64,000 bases of DNA from Lotus japonicus. Its lineage: Eukaryota > Streptophyta > Magnoliopsida > Fabales > Fabaceae. This document shows positions 35,301 to 48,500 of the stretch, one piece after another (the first letter of the stretch is position 1; each line of letters starts with the position of its first letter). The position numbers and the translations under genes were made by a program. The notes below the pieces were generated by a model, which was not told where the DNA came from, did not search any database, and saw only the letters and a program-made list of their open reading frames with translations. Where the stretch lies: assembly GCF_012489685.1 (NCBI RefSeq), contig NC_080043.1, positions 13,882,223 through 13,946,222 of the forward strand. Reading direction: 5' to 3'.

Positions 35301-36603
35301 TAATTATTTCATGTATCCTTTAATCAATTGGCCTACTATGCTAATTATTGAATTTTAAGTAGTCTGCTAATAAGTGGGACTTCTTCTGTACATTGTTCCA
35401 GGCAGATTTCTTTGTGACATACATCTTGACAGATGGTCTATCAGGGTTTTCTTTCGAAATTCTTCAGCCTGGCTTACTACTTTGGGATATTCTAATGTCG
35501 TGTACTCCGGGATGTACACGAGAGAGAAGTCCTTATCTGTATTCATTGCCTTACTTCAGAATTATCCCTTTTGTCTCTCTCTCAGTGCTAATTGGGACAG
35601 TGTATGCAGTAGTAGCGCCATTGTTACTCCCATTTCTTATCATTTACTTCTGTCTTGGATATGTTGTCATGATTAACCAGGTGAGATCAGTATCTTTCAA
35701 ACACTCATTTATCTGTTATTTGATATAATATACAGAGACTTATGCGCACAAAAAGACATGCTTTGTAACAGATTCATCATTATATGATTCCATGTACGGT
35801 TATATTTTTCCGTGCTCATATAAAACAATTCATTTGTATAATAAAATTTTTCATGTTTCTTCACCCAATAACTTAAGCTTTTAGGATAGTTGGTTCATGT
35901 TACGTGCTAAATTAATCTATTTCCTCACAATAGTTGGTTCTCCAAGACACACAGACGCTCACAATGTTTCTTTTTCCTGTTTCTGTCTTCTATAAAGTGT
36001 TGGCTTAAGCAGTATAAAACTTGACTATGCAGATTCAAGACGTGTATGAAACTACTTACGAAACATGTGGACAATATTGGCCGTACATTCATCACTACAT
36101 TCTCCTTGCAATTATTCTCATGCAGATTACCATGATTGGTTTATTTGGGCTGAAGGCAAAACCAGCTGCTTCTATATCAACCATTCCATTACTTATATTC
36201 ACATTAATGTTTAATGAGTACTGCAAGATGCGTTTTCTCCCTTCCTTTCACCATTATTCTCTCAAGGTACACTAGACTGCGAACAATTTTACCGAGGGAT
36301 ATATGTTATATATGGTATAGGATAATAATAATCTCTTGGTTCTGAATTAAGAGTCTTAAAATTTATCATTGCTTGTCTTAATGTTCACATGTGTTACCAT
36401 TTATGTAGTAACTTGCTAGTTTTTACTGAAGTTGTTTTCCATTTTGTTGTTAGGATGCTGCTGAAAATGATGAACTTGATGAAAAGAGTGATCTCTTGGA
36501 GTTCCACTATGACAGTGCAATCAATGCTTATTGTCCACCATGTTTACGGCCAGTGAATATTAGGGCACCAGAGTCCAGCTCCACACCATTAGTTTCTTCA
36601 TGA
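29386..36603 (+). CDS. CSC1/OSCA-like (DUF221, ERD4-related) osmosensitive Ca2+-permeable channel
   Basis: Ten exons: 29386-29669, 30829-30969, 31586-31649, 31847-32059, 33063-33257, 33698-33996, 34875-35154, 35402-35680, 36033-36266, 36454-36603; 2139 nt, 712 aa, normal for the family. Order: an N-terminal membrane segment (ATINIGLSLITLTLFSIL), the RSC1N-type region with the FRV-TE-EIL motif, two further helices, a cytosolic PHM7-like loop of about 190 residues (FTIIVREIP; VAFVTFKSRSGAAVAAQ), then the multi-helix DUF221 pore domain (LPSVVLKGFIYVVP; FFVTYILTDGLSG). The C-tail is acidic. Members form dimeric, mechanically or hyperosmotically gated cation channels in the plasma membrane. Closest by memory to the HYP1/At3g54510 branch. 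Intron 4 contains a decayed miniature LTR element. Confidence 0.92.
30095..30245 (+). mobile_element. SINE-like repeat in CSC1-like intron 1
   Basis: GGTTGGTTCAAATGTTATACTTG, then GGTCTCGAGTGAC, AAAAAAACTCT and GAGAGCTGGCCCGATG, give the same layout as the repeat at 12605. The tRNA-like boxes are decayed. It lies entirely inside the first intron. Confidence 0.35.
32363..32842 (+). mobile_element. Decayed miniature LTR element (TRIM-like) in CSC1-like intron 4
   Basis: Two imperfect direct repeats (about 32365-32571 and 32670-32840) share segments such as TTTTGGGTGAAGAT, GTTCACTTTG, ATTGGTG and ACTTTATGGGCTC. Immediately after the first is AGTGATATCAGAGTC, close to the Met-tRNA primer site TGGTATCAGAGC, giving plus orientation. 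The interior is only about 100 bp. The repeats have diverged, so this copy is much older than the one at 4136. Confidence 0.6.
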
Positions 36604-37230
36604 TCTGCATTTGTTACATTATTCTTGAAAAAATAGTGACAATTATTATTTGAAGGAAATGCAAAAGGACATGCTCAATTCAAGAATCCCAAATAATGTG
36701 TCAGGAACCAAGGATTATCTTACTTTTACTTTTTCACTTAATACTTAGGTCTGGTTTATATGGAGTCAGGTCCACTAAGGATAATGTATACTGAGGGAGG
36801 TTAGAGACCAGATTTAACTGCATATTTTTTGTTCATGCAATTTTGGGAGGTTAGAGCAGATTTAACCAATTTCACTAACATAAGTAATTTAAGAATTCAA
36901 CCTGAGCAGCTAACAAATTTCACTAAAATCTAATAAAATTATTAATAGAAAAATTAATTTACACACTAATAAATTTAAGGGGCTAAATACATACTTTTAA
37001 ATGTCGTGAATTATGTAATAGATGTTGGTCGCGGTGGTTGAAGTAGTCATATAAACTCTTGAGGATTGAGAGTTTGATACTTAAGAGACGTATTCTTACG
37101 AAGGCCTACACCGAGATCGAATATGATACATGTGATTAAAAAAAATCTAATTTGCATTTTTCTCTTTCTATTTGTTTGCATTTTATGATCACATTTCCAC
37201 CCTGAAAGGTTACACAATTATATTGTGCCC
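36604..37230. other. 3' region of the CSC1-like gene and AT-rich spacer
   Basis: It contains the channel gene's 3' untranslated region, then a stretch near 37022-37140 that vaguely resembles the SINE-like repeats (GGTTGAAGTAGTC ... GAGATCGAATATG). No gene is seen. Confidence 0.35.
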
Positions 37231-38332
37231 TAGGGATGATAACTTCCACCTGAAGATGGGGATCCTAGTGGGATTGCCCCGTTTGGGGCCTGATTTTGGG
37301 GATTTTTCCCCGTGGTGATGGGGACGAGGATGAAATCCCCCCTATCATAATTTTAAGGACAAGGATCACTTTCCTTGTCCTACAGATTCATTGCCCGTAT
37401 TTATAAGTAAAAATGAACTTACAAATATTGAATTACGAGACTTCACTTTTTGGATGAGTTGAATGCTGTAATTAACATTTTAAATTATTTATTTTGTAAT
37501 TTTATTTAATGTTATTCGAATTTTATAATATATTTATATTGAATTTGATGTTGTTGCGTGGTTTTTAAATTTATTGCACAAACTTTATATATACTATATA
37601 CCAAATTATCAACAAAAAATATATATATATATATATAGTGACATGTTCGGGATCTCGTGAAGAGATGAGGAACGAGGACATAAGACCGATGTGAGGAGGC
37701 CCTTCCACCAGAGGTGGAAATAGGCTTTGCTTAAATAGGTCTGACCGCCCTATTTAAAAAATTCAAGGCCCGAGTCTGACCTGTTATCTGTCATAGACAT
37801 TTTTTTTTGGCTCGAGCCTTGATCTGTTGAAAGTCTGACCTGACCTGATAGTCTATTTAATGGTCTGTTTTATCATATTACATTCAAGTATACTAAAAAA
37901 ACTAGTATTTATAAACATGTCGACATACTTACAACTGACGAGAAAAAGTATATAATAATATCGTTATGTCTAAATCAAAATAAATAGGTCATCAGTCTTT
38001 ATACATAAACATTTATATGATTAAATAATTATATAGTCTAACATGCTTTATATAAATATAAGTCAATTAGTATATAATTTTTAGATATTATAATAGAAAT
38101 ACAATGTTTTGGTACATCTTTTAAAGAAAGAAAGAAATACAATGTAAAAATATTAAAATAAATTTATATTTATTTAAATAGGCCGGCCAGTTAGGCTTAC
38201 AAAACTTTCTAAAGAGGGTTGACCTTATCTATTAATTAATTTGGTCTGACCCGAGTCTGATGTAGGCTATGCCATAAGCCATGTCGGCAGCCTGACCTAC
38301 TTCCATCCCTACCCTGTTCGGGTGCCATCCCT
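37231..38332. mobile_element. Nested hAT-type MITEs
   Basis: Outer ends: TAGGGATGATAAC at the left and the complement of TAGGGATGGCACC at the right; the interior has GGGGAT-rich text. Inside lies a second element (about 37709-38314) with ends CAGAGGTGGAAATAGGC and the complement of TAGGGATGGAAGTAGGTC, plus subterminal GGTCTGACC/GTCTGACCTG motifs in both orientations. Clean target duplications were not found, so exact limits are uncertain. Confidence 0.5.
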
Positions 38333-38915
38333 ACTATATCCCTTTTTTTTACCCTTTTCTAATTGACTTGCCCTCTAAGTTTTCTTTCTCTTAACTCCGC
38401 TCACTTCCAAGGTATTTAACGCTGGCTACCCTTTCATCTTCCCTCACGAGTTGACGATATCGTTACCACCATCAGGTTCATTTTTATATGTAAGTATTGA
38501 TTCGTTCAGTAGCACTGAAACTCTACTACTTCAAAGCTAGTGTGTGTGCCTTTCTACTTTTACAAGGTATTTAATCCTTTGCCCTGTGCTCTTACTACAA
38601 TGGTGCATGTTAGGTTAAACCCTTATAATTTGTTTGCAAGTTTGAAGGGGATGGAAGGGAAAGAGGAGTCTTATGAGAAATTGTCCCCTTATTTGAGAGT
38701 TTTTAAGGGTTTGAGGAATTTTTGAAAACCCTCCAAAACCCTCCTCTAGTTATTTTGTGGAGTTTTTGAGGGTTTTGGTGGAATTTTAAGCTTCCACACA
38801 AGGGAAGAGCCCTCCATTTCCCTTCCCCTCAAAGCCTTCGGCTTCGTGTACTTTGTATTCGATCATCTATGTATTATCCTCATAATATGTTGCTGATTTA
38901 GCAGCTCTATAGACA
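38333..38915 (+). promoter_or_regulatory. Upstream region of the MATH-USP7-like gene
   Basis: No separate gene is visible. The stretch near 38640-38830 repeats GAGGGTTTTGG/CCAAAACCCTC in opposite orientations, suggesting a small inverted-repeat element just upstream of the ATG at 38916. Confidence 0.35.
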
Positions 38916-41900
38916 ATGGAGAATCAGCTAGAGAATGGACTCACACGTCAGAAGTTCACATGGACAATTAAGGAATTTACTAATAAGCTGAAGATGGACA
39001 ATTTATACTCTGATTATTTCTTACTTGGCGGATATATATGGTATTTAAGCAATGCCTTCGTTTTCAATATAGTTTTTTTCATTGTTTTTGCATCCTGTTT
39101 TTGGGGACTTTCAAATGGTTTACACTCTAGGACTTTAACAGGCGTCTTGCACTATGCACCAAGGAGAATGGCAAGAACAATCTGTCTCTGTATTTGGATG
39201 TTCCGGGTTCTTCAGATTATCCATTCGGGTGGAGTAGAGATGTAAGCTTCAGCTTGTCTTTGATAGATCAAGTTCATGGCAACAACACAATCAAGAAAGG
39301 TTTGCTACTTCCTTGTTTTAATAGCATGTTTGGATTAGCTTCTATTTGCTCAAAATCATCATCCAAACTCTCTCCTTAATTTTGGCTTTAGAATCAATTG
39401 TAGAAGGCTATGACTTTATTATTTTTGAGTGTTTGCATAATTTACATTGCAAGTCTTGCAACTCAGCTAAACTAAGTAATCAATTTTGTTCATGGGAAAA
39501 TGCAAGAGAGTCCACCCCCCCCCCCTCCTTTAAAATAAGTGATTTCCCCAATTATTTTCTGGAAGGAAAAGTTACTTTATTTTTAGTTAAATATGGAAAA
39601 AAGTAGTTTACTTTTATTTGGCCTAAACTGATTTCTTGTTCCCTTACCTTATTTAATTTCCTATTTTCATTACAAATTCCAGTTGATATTAATGGGATAT
39701 GTAAAGTGCAAGTCAAGTGAAAACTTTTAGCATCAATTTACTTTGGATTAGTTACCCGCTTGTGTAGCCTATGCGAAGCGAACAAGCAAGGGATTGAGCT
39801 GCGCGATCTTTGGAACAATGGTTCGCGCATTCGTTTTCTTGCTGGGTACAATAGCGTTACCTGTACTGTGCAAAGGCGAGTTACCGGGGTTTCACGGCAT
39901 TTTTACCTCTGAATGAGCTCTTTGATCCCAATAATGGTTATCTTCTTAAGGATACTTGTATTGTTGAAGCTGAAGCTTTTGTCTTTGACAAGTTTGGGCC
40001 AGAAAAAGTTGACTCTTTCACTTCTGTAAAGGTCATGTATTTATTTATCTCTGCTGCTGATTGTGTACATGACCCCCATCCCAGTGTGTCAGTCCTGGAA
40101 CAACTTTCCATTGAAATTTCTTGACAAGATTAATCATTGAATTTCTCCGTGATTCCCTTTTCTCCAGCTATATGACAAGTAATCTAAGCTACTTATGACT
40201 GATGCAGCTGCCTTTATTGTTTTAGGTAGTTCAAGATAAAGACCTCATGGAGCAAATAGGAAAATGTATATATTTTGACCTTGTGGATTTTAGCAAAGTT
40301 TTCAGTTTCCATGTTCAAAGTCAGACGCCCTTCAATCTTTTCAAGGTAATTTTATGCTCAAAATCATTTATGTCTGCATTGGTATCACAATTCAGCATTG
40401 ATTGTGAGAAATTTCTGTATTCCTGCCAAAGTTTTCTTTTTACTAATTTTAACATGCACTTGACTTATTACAAAGAAGACTGCAGCATTAGAAAATGCTT
40501 TATCAGCAATTACTTTATTAACAAACTGAATAGTACAAATTAGTCTCACAACTTTTTGTCAACTTCATGATTAAGAATTTCCATATTAGTTCTGCATTTT
40601 TGTGTTTTTATGATGCTCTCTTTTAAATTTTATCTGAGGTGATTAATAGGTGGTGGTTGCCAATGAGTTTGGATTCCCAGTTCAACGCGTAAGATTTTGG
40701 ACTTGGGAAAAGCGTGAAAACGGTACAATCCGTCCATATCAGCCATTGACAGAAGAGGAGGAAAATAACCATGTAAAAAATTCACTCTTCTTTTTTATAC
40801 AATTGTTCCCTTGTACAGCGCTGTTTTTATTGGAATTGATCAATTGTTTTCTCACATGAAATTATGGGAAATAAAAAAATGCTAATGTTTTGTTGTAAGG
40901 AAAACCAAAGGCTTCTAAGAACCACCATTAATAATGTGTCTTTCCCATTCGATTTATGAGGACCCTCATTACAATCCTTCCAAATGATTGGTCAGGCCCG
41001 TGTAGGCACTAGTAAACTTTGTAGTGACCCAACAGATGGTAAAGTTTATGATATGTTTCATTGAGCTGTGTCACATTTCACATGCTGCCTTAAAATGTTG
41101 GGATTGGGTATATCATTTCATCCCTTCTATTCCAGCTACATGCAACTCTTGACAAAATCAAGGGACTCTAAAAGAATTCTTAGGTAGGAGTAGTACCAAT
41201 TTTCCTTTTTATAAAAATTTGTTTCCCGTGCCGCTGCTGCATTGGATAAGAAATAGGATTAACAATGTGGTTGGTTATGAGCTATGTATTCAATCCCAGT
41301 TCTCAGCTCGTCGCCGCCAGCCTCAAAACTGGGATAACGGGATCCCAGAAAGCGGGATGGCCGGGAGAATGTATTTTTGTCTATAGTTTGTATAATATAC
41401 ACCATATATATATACATACTAAATCAATGATAAATACAGGATAGAACAAATGAGAAGAGGGTCGAAGAGAGGGAAAGATTGAACAAATCAAAGTGCTAGG
41501 ATTTTTTCATTGTGATAACTCAGAAATACCCCTAAATAAAAACCCCCAACGTTTACATTTGAGTTCCATTTTTGGAAAACTGTGGCCTTCACCATCTTGC
41601 CGGGATGGCTGGGATTTTGGCCGGGATGGCCGGGACAGTGAACTGGGATGGGATGGGAAAATTCGTTCAAGGACATGGCTGGGATGGGAACCTAGGAGCC
41701 GGGGTTGACAACTTAGGTTATGAGTTCTCTCATTCATAATCACGTGCAATTGTGCATAAGCTACTATTTGTTGCTTCACTTTCACTCGATTTTGTCACAT
41801 GCCACTCTCAGTCCATATACCAAACGTTCACTAAGCGTGTCTGGAAACTTGGACAGTTTCCCCGTTTGAGGGAGAAGTTGAGAGAAGCTACTGGGAGTAG

Positions 41901-42543
41901 CTTTTGTGAGGGGAGAAGAGATTTTGAGAGGGTTAAAAGTGAATCCAAATATGTGTGTTCCATCATCAGCTTGAATTTTGTCTACCCTGCCGTCCATATA
42001 TGAGAAGAGAGTCAAGGAGATAGAAGCATGGATCATCTTCCAGGAGAGTGCACCATTATATCTCCTATGCATGTTCTACTCGTTATTAAAATCAAATCTT
42101 ATCAACAGAGGTTTATTTAAATTGTTCTTAACTCATTTATTGTTGGTAAGTTAGGAATTGAAGACTTCTATAGTCTGTATAAATGATAAAATTTCTCCTG
42201 CTTAACTGATGCCTCTCCTTTTGTACTGCCACAACAACCATTAGTTCTCATATTAGCAGATTTGGTTCACACCTAATTTGAAAGCCATTGACCTAGGAAA
42301 GCCATTGTTGTTCCTTCTTACAGTAGTACAGCCTCTCCTCCTTGTTGCATCTGTTATTAAAATACTAAGACATCCCAGTCGTAATTGACAGACTCAAGGG
42401 AGAATATTTTTAAAAAATTTGGATTTATTATACAAGTGCAAGGGATATGAACCATTAATTTTCTTGGTATTAACCTTAGAGGAGCCGAACCCCCCTCTTT
42501 GTTCCTTGGTATTAAAATCTAAGTTGCATCGAGTATTCTGAAT

Positions 42544-42581
<38 letters not shown>

Positions 42582-45500
42582 CACGTATATATAGAGATTA
42601 TATTTTCATCAAGTTAGCAAAAGTTCATTACAATAAAAAATTAAAATATACTTTGGTGTCAAACCTAAGCATATAGGAGAAATTGATATTTGTGCATGAT
42701 ACAAGAAAGAAAATGTGAATTTATCAACCAATGCCAGCGAGCATAGACCAGGAAAGAATGAGATTGTGGATTGAAGCAAATTGATGACATGGGTAGAGTA
42801 TAAGGTTTTTATATGCGTGATCCAAGTAGGGGTTTCATTTTTGTATACCTAAAAGGAACAAAAGCTGATAAAAGAATTAGTTTTGGTTGATAAGTACCCA
42901 AGCAGTACCCGAAAATGTTATTTCGGAACATACCTGGTATGTATTTACAACTTACAAGTACCAGTACCGGGTACATGCCTTGTATGTGTACGACACCCAA
43001 AATAAAGTACCCATGCATCATACTATTAACCCGTTCAGTTAGAGGCTCCTAACTGATCAACTGTCATTAACTAAAGTAAAAACTAACCCAGAGGTTCTAC
43101 TCATCTATGGTCTCAATTACTATACTTTTTGGATTTTGAATCTAATATCTAACAACCATCTCATTATTTAATAGGCCAACACAAGCAATGTTCAAGATGT
43201 TTTCTAGGGATTCTGTTTAACATTGTATGTAGGTTTTATTCATGCAAGCCATTGACTTCTATTCTTCTTGGCCCGGTGGATGGGACTTGTATAGGTTGAG
43301 AAATTGAAGAATAGGCATGACGGAGAATTGAAGTTGTTCTTGGAAGTAGAGTTTCAGTTGGTAATGCCTATGTTACTACATGAGCTATTTCTTATGAATT
43401 AATTGACATGTTTGTTTGTAGTTCAGCCGCAATGATACTTCTATCTTTAATCTTGTAGGATCTACATCCAACATTCAATGGTAATGAAAATATTCTTTTG
43501 TTCATCAAGCTTTATGATCCTATGAAAGAAGAATTGAGGTATAAATGAGTTATTAGCAATTTATTTTATATTTATGGAACTTTAGATGTGTAAGTGAAAT
43601 TACATCTTTAATTTTACTCCTTACAAGATATGCTGGTAGGCTGGTTGTGGAGCTAACTGCTAAACCTTTGACAATAATAGAAAAACTTAACCAAATGGTT
43701 GGGTTCCCATTCTCCTGTGATGAGGAGATAGAACTGTATGAGGTTTGTGCCATATCGATATTTATTTGTCTGGTTAATATCATAGATTATAAAATGAAGT
43801 TAAAGCATCACAGTATCGAATGTCAGTCTCAACTCTCAACTCATTTGAATTTTGGTATGCTATTTTTCGAATTTCAGGAAATAAGATTTATGCCTCTTGT
43901 GTTATGTGAGCAGGTTGATAAGCTGTCATCATTTAAGTGATCTCTATTCAAACAGATGTAAGCTGAAAAACAATGGAATCTGAAAAAAATGTTGTTTTGT
44001 TCTTTATTTTGCAGCTAGAAAATGGGGACATTTTATGTTTTCAGAGATCTGCACATGATAGTGATACGGACTGCCTATTACCTAACATACCTTCATTTTT
44101 GGAGCATATGCATAATCGTCAGGTCCATCCACTAAACAAAAGAATGAAAAATTGCTTGTTTCTATTCCTGTATCTGTTTAACATATACAATTGAGATCAA
44201 TGTAAAACAGTATGATGGTATACAGGTTGTTTGTTTTCGATCTTTGGAGAGACCAAATGACGAAGGTTTTTATTTGGAGCTGTAAGCACTTCCATTTTTT
44301 GATATAAATCGAACATATATACAGTAGGTACATGTCAAAGACTAATAGTTATTTTCTTCTATAATTCAGGTCAAAAGCCAATGGTTATGATGACATTGTC
44401 AAAAGATTGGCTCGTCATATTGGTCTGGATGACCCATCCAAAATCAGGCTCACATCTCATAATTGCTTTTCTCGACAACCTAACCCAGATCCAATTAGAT
44501 ATCGAGGTGTAAAAAATTTGTTGGACATGCTAGTCAATTGTAATCAGGTATCTTTAACTTGTTAACCTTGAGACAATCTCTTTGTTCATGTTGGGTGGAA
44601 TTAAGTATTGAATAATATTACTTTACTTCGGCAGACATCAGTTATTATGTACTATGAGGTTTTGGACATCCCCTTGCCACAATTGCAAGATCTAAAATGT
44701 CTCAGAGTTGCTTTCTATTATTCTACGAAGAATGAGGTGTGTATGGGGTTTATAGTTTTGATCTCTCCTAACTTCAATTTACAGTTTCCTTCTTCTTGCC
44801 GTTTTGAGTTTTCTGAATTAAAATGTTTTCAGGTTCTATCTTACTTAATCAGAATGCCTAATCATAGTACTGTGATGGATATGATAAGTCAGCTAAAAAA
44901 CAAGGTAACTATTTTAACTAACAAATAAATTACTACTATTTATTACAGGTGATTCCTGTATATGCTTTTAAATTAGTGTTATGTTTTATATATTAAAGTT
45001 GTTGGTCGCAGGAGAAAGTTTCTGATAAGAAGTGAGCTTTTGGAAGTTTTATACGTATTGGTTTATTTACATTTTTATACATGGTATTTCTGGGAATAGA
45101 TTGAGAGGTTTTGTGGTATGCTTATATTCCTTAATGTTATTTTAGATGAAGTTTATTTTAAATTTTTTTTGACATTATAAGCGAGAGGTGTCCGGATATC
45201 AGTGAATGATTGGTGGCAATTCTGTTAGTGAGTTTATTTACTTGAGTTCATTCTGGTAGGCCTTTGGCCGAGACATGCTATTTTTTTATGGGGAGTTTTT
45301 ACCCGCTAAGTATTTGAATACTTTTTCATAATTCCAATCTTTGATTTGGTCTTTCACGAAACAGTTACAGCTGTCTTCTCCTGATGCAAATCTGAAACTA
45401 CTTCAAGTTTTAGATCACAAGATTTACAAGGTAGTAACAATTTATGTTGAATCTAAATCCCATTATGGTAATTAGTCTATTTTAATAAGCTTGGGAACTT

Positions 45501-48500
45501 TTTTGTTCTCCAACTATCATTTTTATGCTGAAAGGGATATTGATTTTTATTGTGAAACTGTTAATCGATTCCATGCAGACCTATTCATATGATGAGAAAA
45601 TTGGGGACATAAGTAGTCATCACACATTGCGTGTAGTAGAGGCAAGTTATGAGTCTGTGTTTATACTTGTTTTTTTTTTTGTGCATTTAAACTAATGGAC
45701 ATTTCTTACCTGTGTCTCAGATTCCAGATGAGAAAAGTCTTGGTCCCTCTGATATATTGATTCCTGTGAGTCATTTCTTCAGGGAAACTGGGCCTAAGAA
45801 TCATAATCAGATGGTATTTCAATTTGACAAATTAGCTAATTGGCTGAATTTCCCCAAAACTTTTTAATTTTTTTTAATAAATATCATACATCAAATTAAC
45901 ATTTCTGTTATTTCTTATAATAGAAAATTAAACGTTTTGGTGAACCATTTATGCTGGTCATCCATGAAGGAGAGACTTTAGCTAAGGTGAAGGTGAAGAT
46001 CCAGAGTAAATTGCATGTTCCGGCTAAGGATTTTGACAAGGTGCATTTCACTCTTATCTATGCTTAGATTTTCTGGACAATATTTGATATATGCAGAGAA
46101 ATTTACTCTTTGATATCTCAGTGGAAGTTTGCATTTCTCTCGCTGGATGATCCAAACTATCTTCAAGATTCTGATGTTTTATCTAGTCGGTTCCAGGTAT
46201 CTATAACTCAAAGGTTGCTGACCTACAATTTCTCAACTTTATATTATTTTCTTTGTTGTAAACTAAGGTTGGGCTTCACTTTACTCTTCAGAGGAAAGAT
46301 GTAAGTTCCTGGGACCAGACTCTTGGTTTAGAGCATAATGTTAATGATCCTAGAATTGTTTATGCGTTGGACCAGGTAAGCTACATATTGATTAATTTAC
46401 CATTTTCCTTGTTTAAATGGGAAAAATTTCTCCATGTGCACCACCTGCTGCCCCTGCTAGAAGTGCTTTACATAAATTAGGTTATCACAATATGGTTTTG
46501 AAATACAACTATCATGTTTTAGTGACCCCACCTATATCTATTCTTGTCTTTTCTTTTTCGAAAACAAAATTTCATTGAATTCAATGAGTCGAGAAACAAA
46601 TCTTCTCGACAAGGGATATAATACAACGGCGACATAAAATGCAAACATCAGGAAAATGATGAAACAACGCAAAAGAGCGCAGGAACCAGATGATACAACG
46701 CCAAGAAAAAACGACGAACCAAAACAGAAGTCAGAACCACGAGATGAATAAACTACCCCAAAACCTCCACTAGACCCATCAGCTTCTGGCATGAAACACC
46801 ATTGTCTTTTAAACATTCTAGTATAATAAATATTGCATAATTAACCTGATAGTTGAAAATATATTTGGTGAAAGCTCTGAAACTTGAGCACGTGAACTCT
46901 AACTTTTGTACGCTTCATATCAAAATCAAAGTTAAGACAAGACCACCATAAATTTGAAAAACCATTTAATAAAACTAGGCCAAATGCTGAGAGTCTTCTA
47001 CCTGTTATTAGCATAGTCTGATAGTGCCATTTTTATGGGGAAGTAAATATAAGGAGTGAGTAGTTGTCATCTAATTAAGGATTTAGTTATGAGGTGATTG
47101 CTAGGAAATGTGATTGTTCGCAATCAACCCAAATATCATATTCCAAAAGGATGTTGTTAGTGAGTTTCCCTCACAAAGGATGTATTAATGAATGGACTGT
47201 TCTTTTAAGGGACCTGACTCCTCTAAAGTGAGGAAGTCATCACAACTGTTAATTGAGAAATCAACGGGTTGAGATTGTGATCATAAGCTTGCACATCTAT
47301 GATAAATTAGTGTTATTTTATTTTAATATAGTTATTTATTTTTCAATTAACAGTTAGAACTTGTAAGGACTTACCTTACCTTCTATATGACTAATTTACA
47401 TGGAAGAGCTAAATCCTTTTGTAAGAAATGAATGGAGTGGTTTGTTGTGAGAGGGGAAGAGTAACCATGGCTTGCTGGATAGTTGTTTTATATTTACTTC
47501 TGAAGTATGTCTCTTTGCCCCTCATGTTTCTTTCTTCAAGTACACTTGTTTATATTAAGTTGGAAATCAGTAATCTTATTCACTATTATTTTAGCTGCTT
47601 TTGATGTCCTTTCTTTTCTCCAACGGTTCTCCATGTTGGTTGCATGTTGATGAATATGATCATATGAAATGGTGGTCTTGTTTTCTCAGCTTCAATATGA
47701 AATTTTAGTGCTTTGCACGGTGTTATGCTTCTTCATATTAAGCAATTTGTGTTAATTTCCCCCTTTTTTTAAAGAAAACATAGGACAAAGTTGAGTTGAT
47801 AAATTCATGCCAACTTCCAAGAACCTTCTTTGTATTTGTGTCTGAGAAAATGTAGCACATGCCCTCGCTATTAACCTCTCATGTGTCAAGGGACCGAACT
47901 ACGCTGTGCTCCCCAAGAGAAAATGATATTTATGAGAATAGTATTTAAGTGTTGAAATTGCCTCTCTTAAATTTTTTTATATTGCATTAGCCTTGTTGAT
48001 TTTGTTTATCACCCTAGTTAAATGTCCGCCCCTGAACTCAATTTTAATTTTTCTAGTTCCGTCCTTTGTGTATAATTCTAATTCTAATGACAGGTATGCA
48101 CTGCTGATCCTCAACCTGAGGAAGTTCCCCCTAAACATATTGGTGAACTCGTTGATTTTAGGGGTTTGGCGAAGATAGATAAAGTTTATTTACCATCACT
48201 GGATGAGGTTTGCACTTGGCATCCCGCGTTGATCGAATGCCAGCAGAAGAGAAGTGATATGTTCAAGCAATGGGCGTTCACAACTTTAGGCCAAGTTCTG
48301 CATTTCCTCAAGCCCACTAAACCAAAAGACATGACTGGAGCTTCTTGCCAGCACCTTCTAAGTTTATGGGAGGAGCTTGTTGAGTCCTCTGGATTTGGTT
48401 TAACTTGGCTTGAACCTCATGTTCAGCATGCCTTCGAAATGAAGAGTTATTTTGACAAGGCTAATAAGGTTAGAAAGCTGAAAGATAAAGTGAAGGCTTT

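Noticed and set aside
40032..40225. A hidden protease (UCH) exon between the MATH and post-catalytic regions
   Set aside because: The gap is 194 bp, bounded by good splice sites, and contains no Cys-box or His-box text in any frame.
46538..46816. A 92-codon minus-strand frame rich in Phe, Val and Ser
   Set aside because: It coincides with the reversed retroposon in an intron and has no family resemblance.
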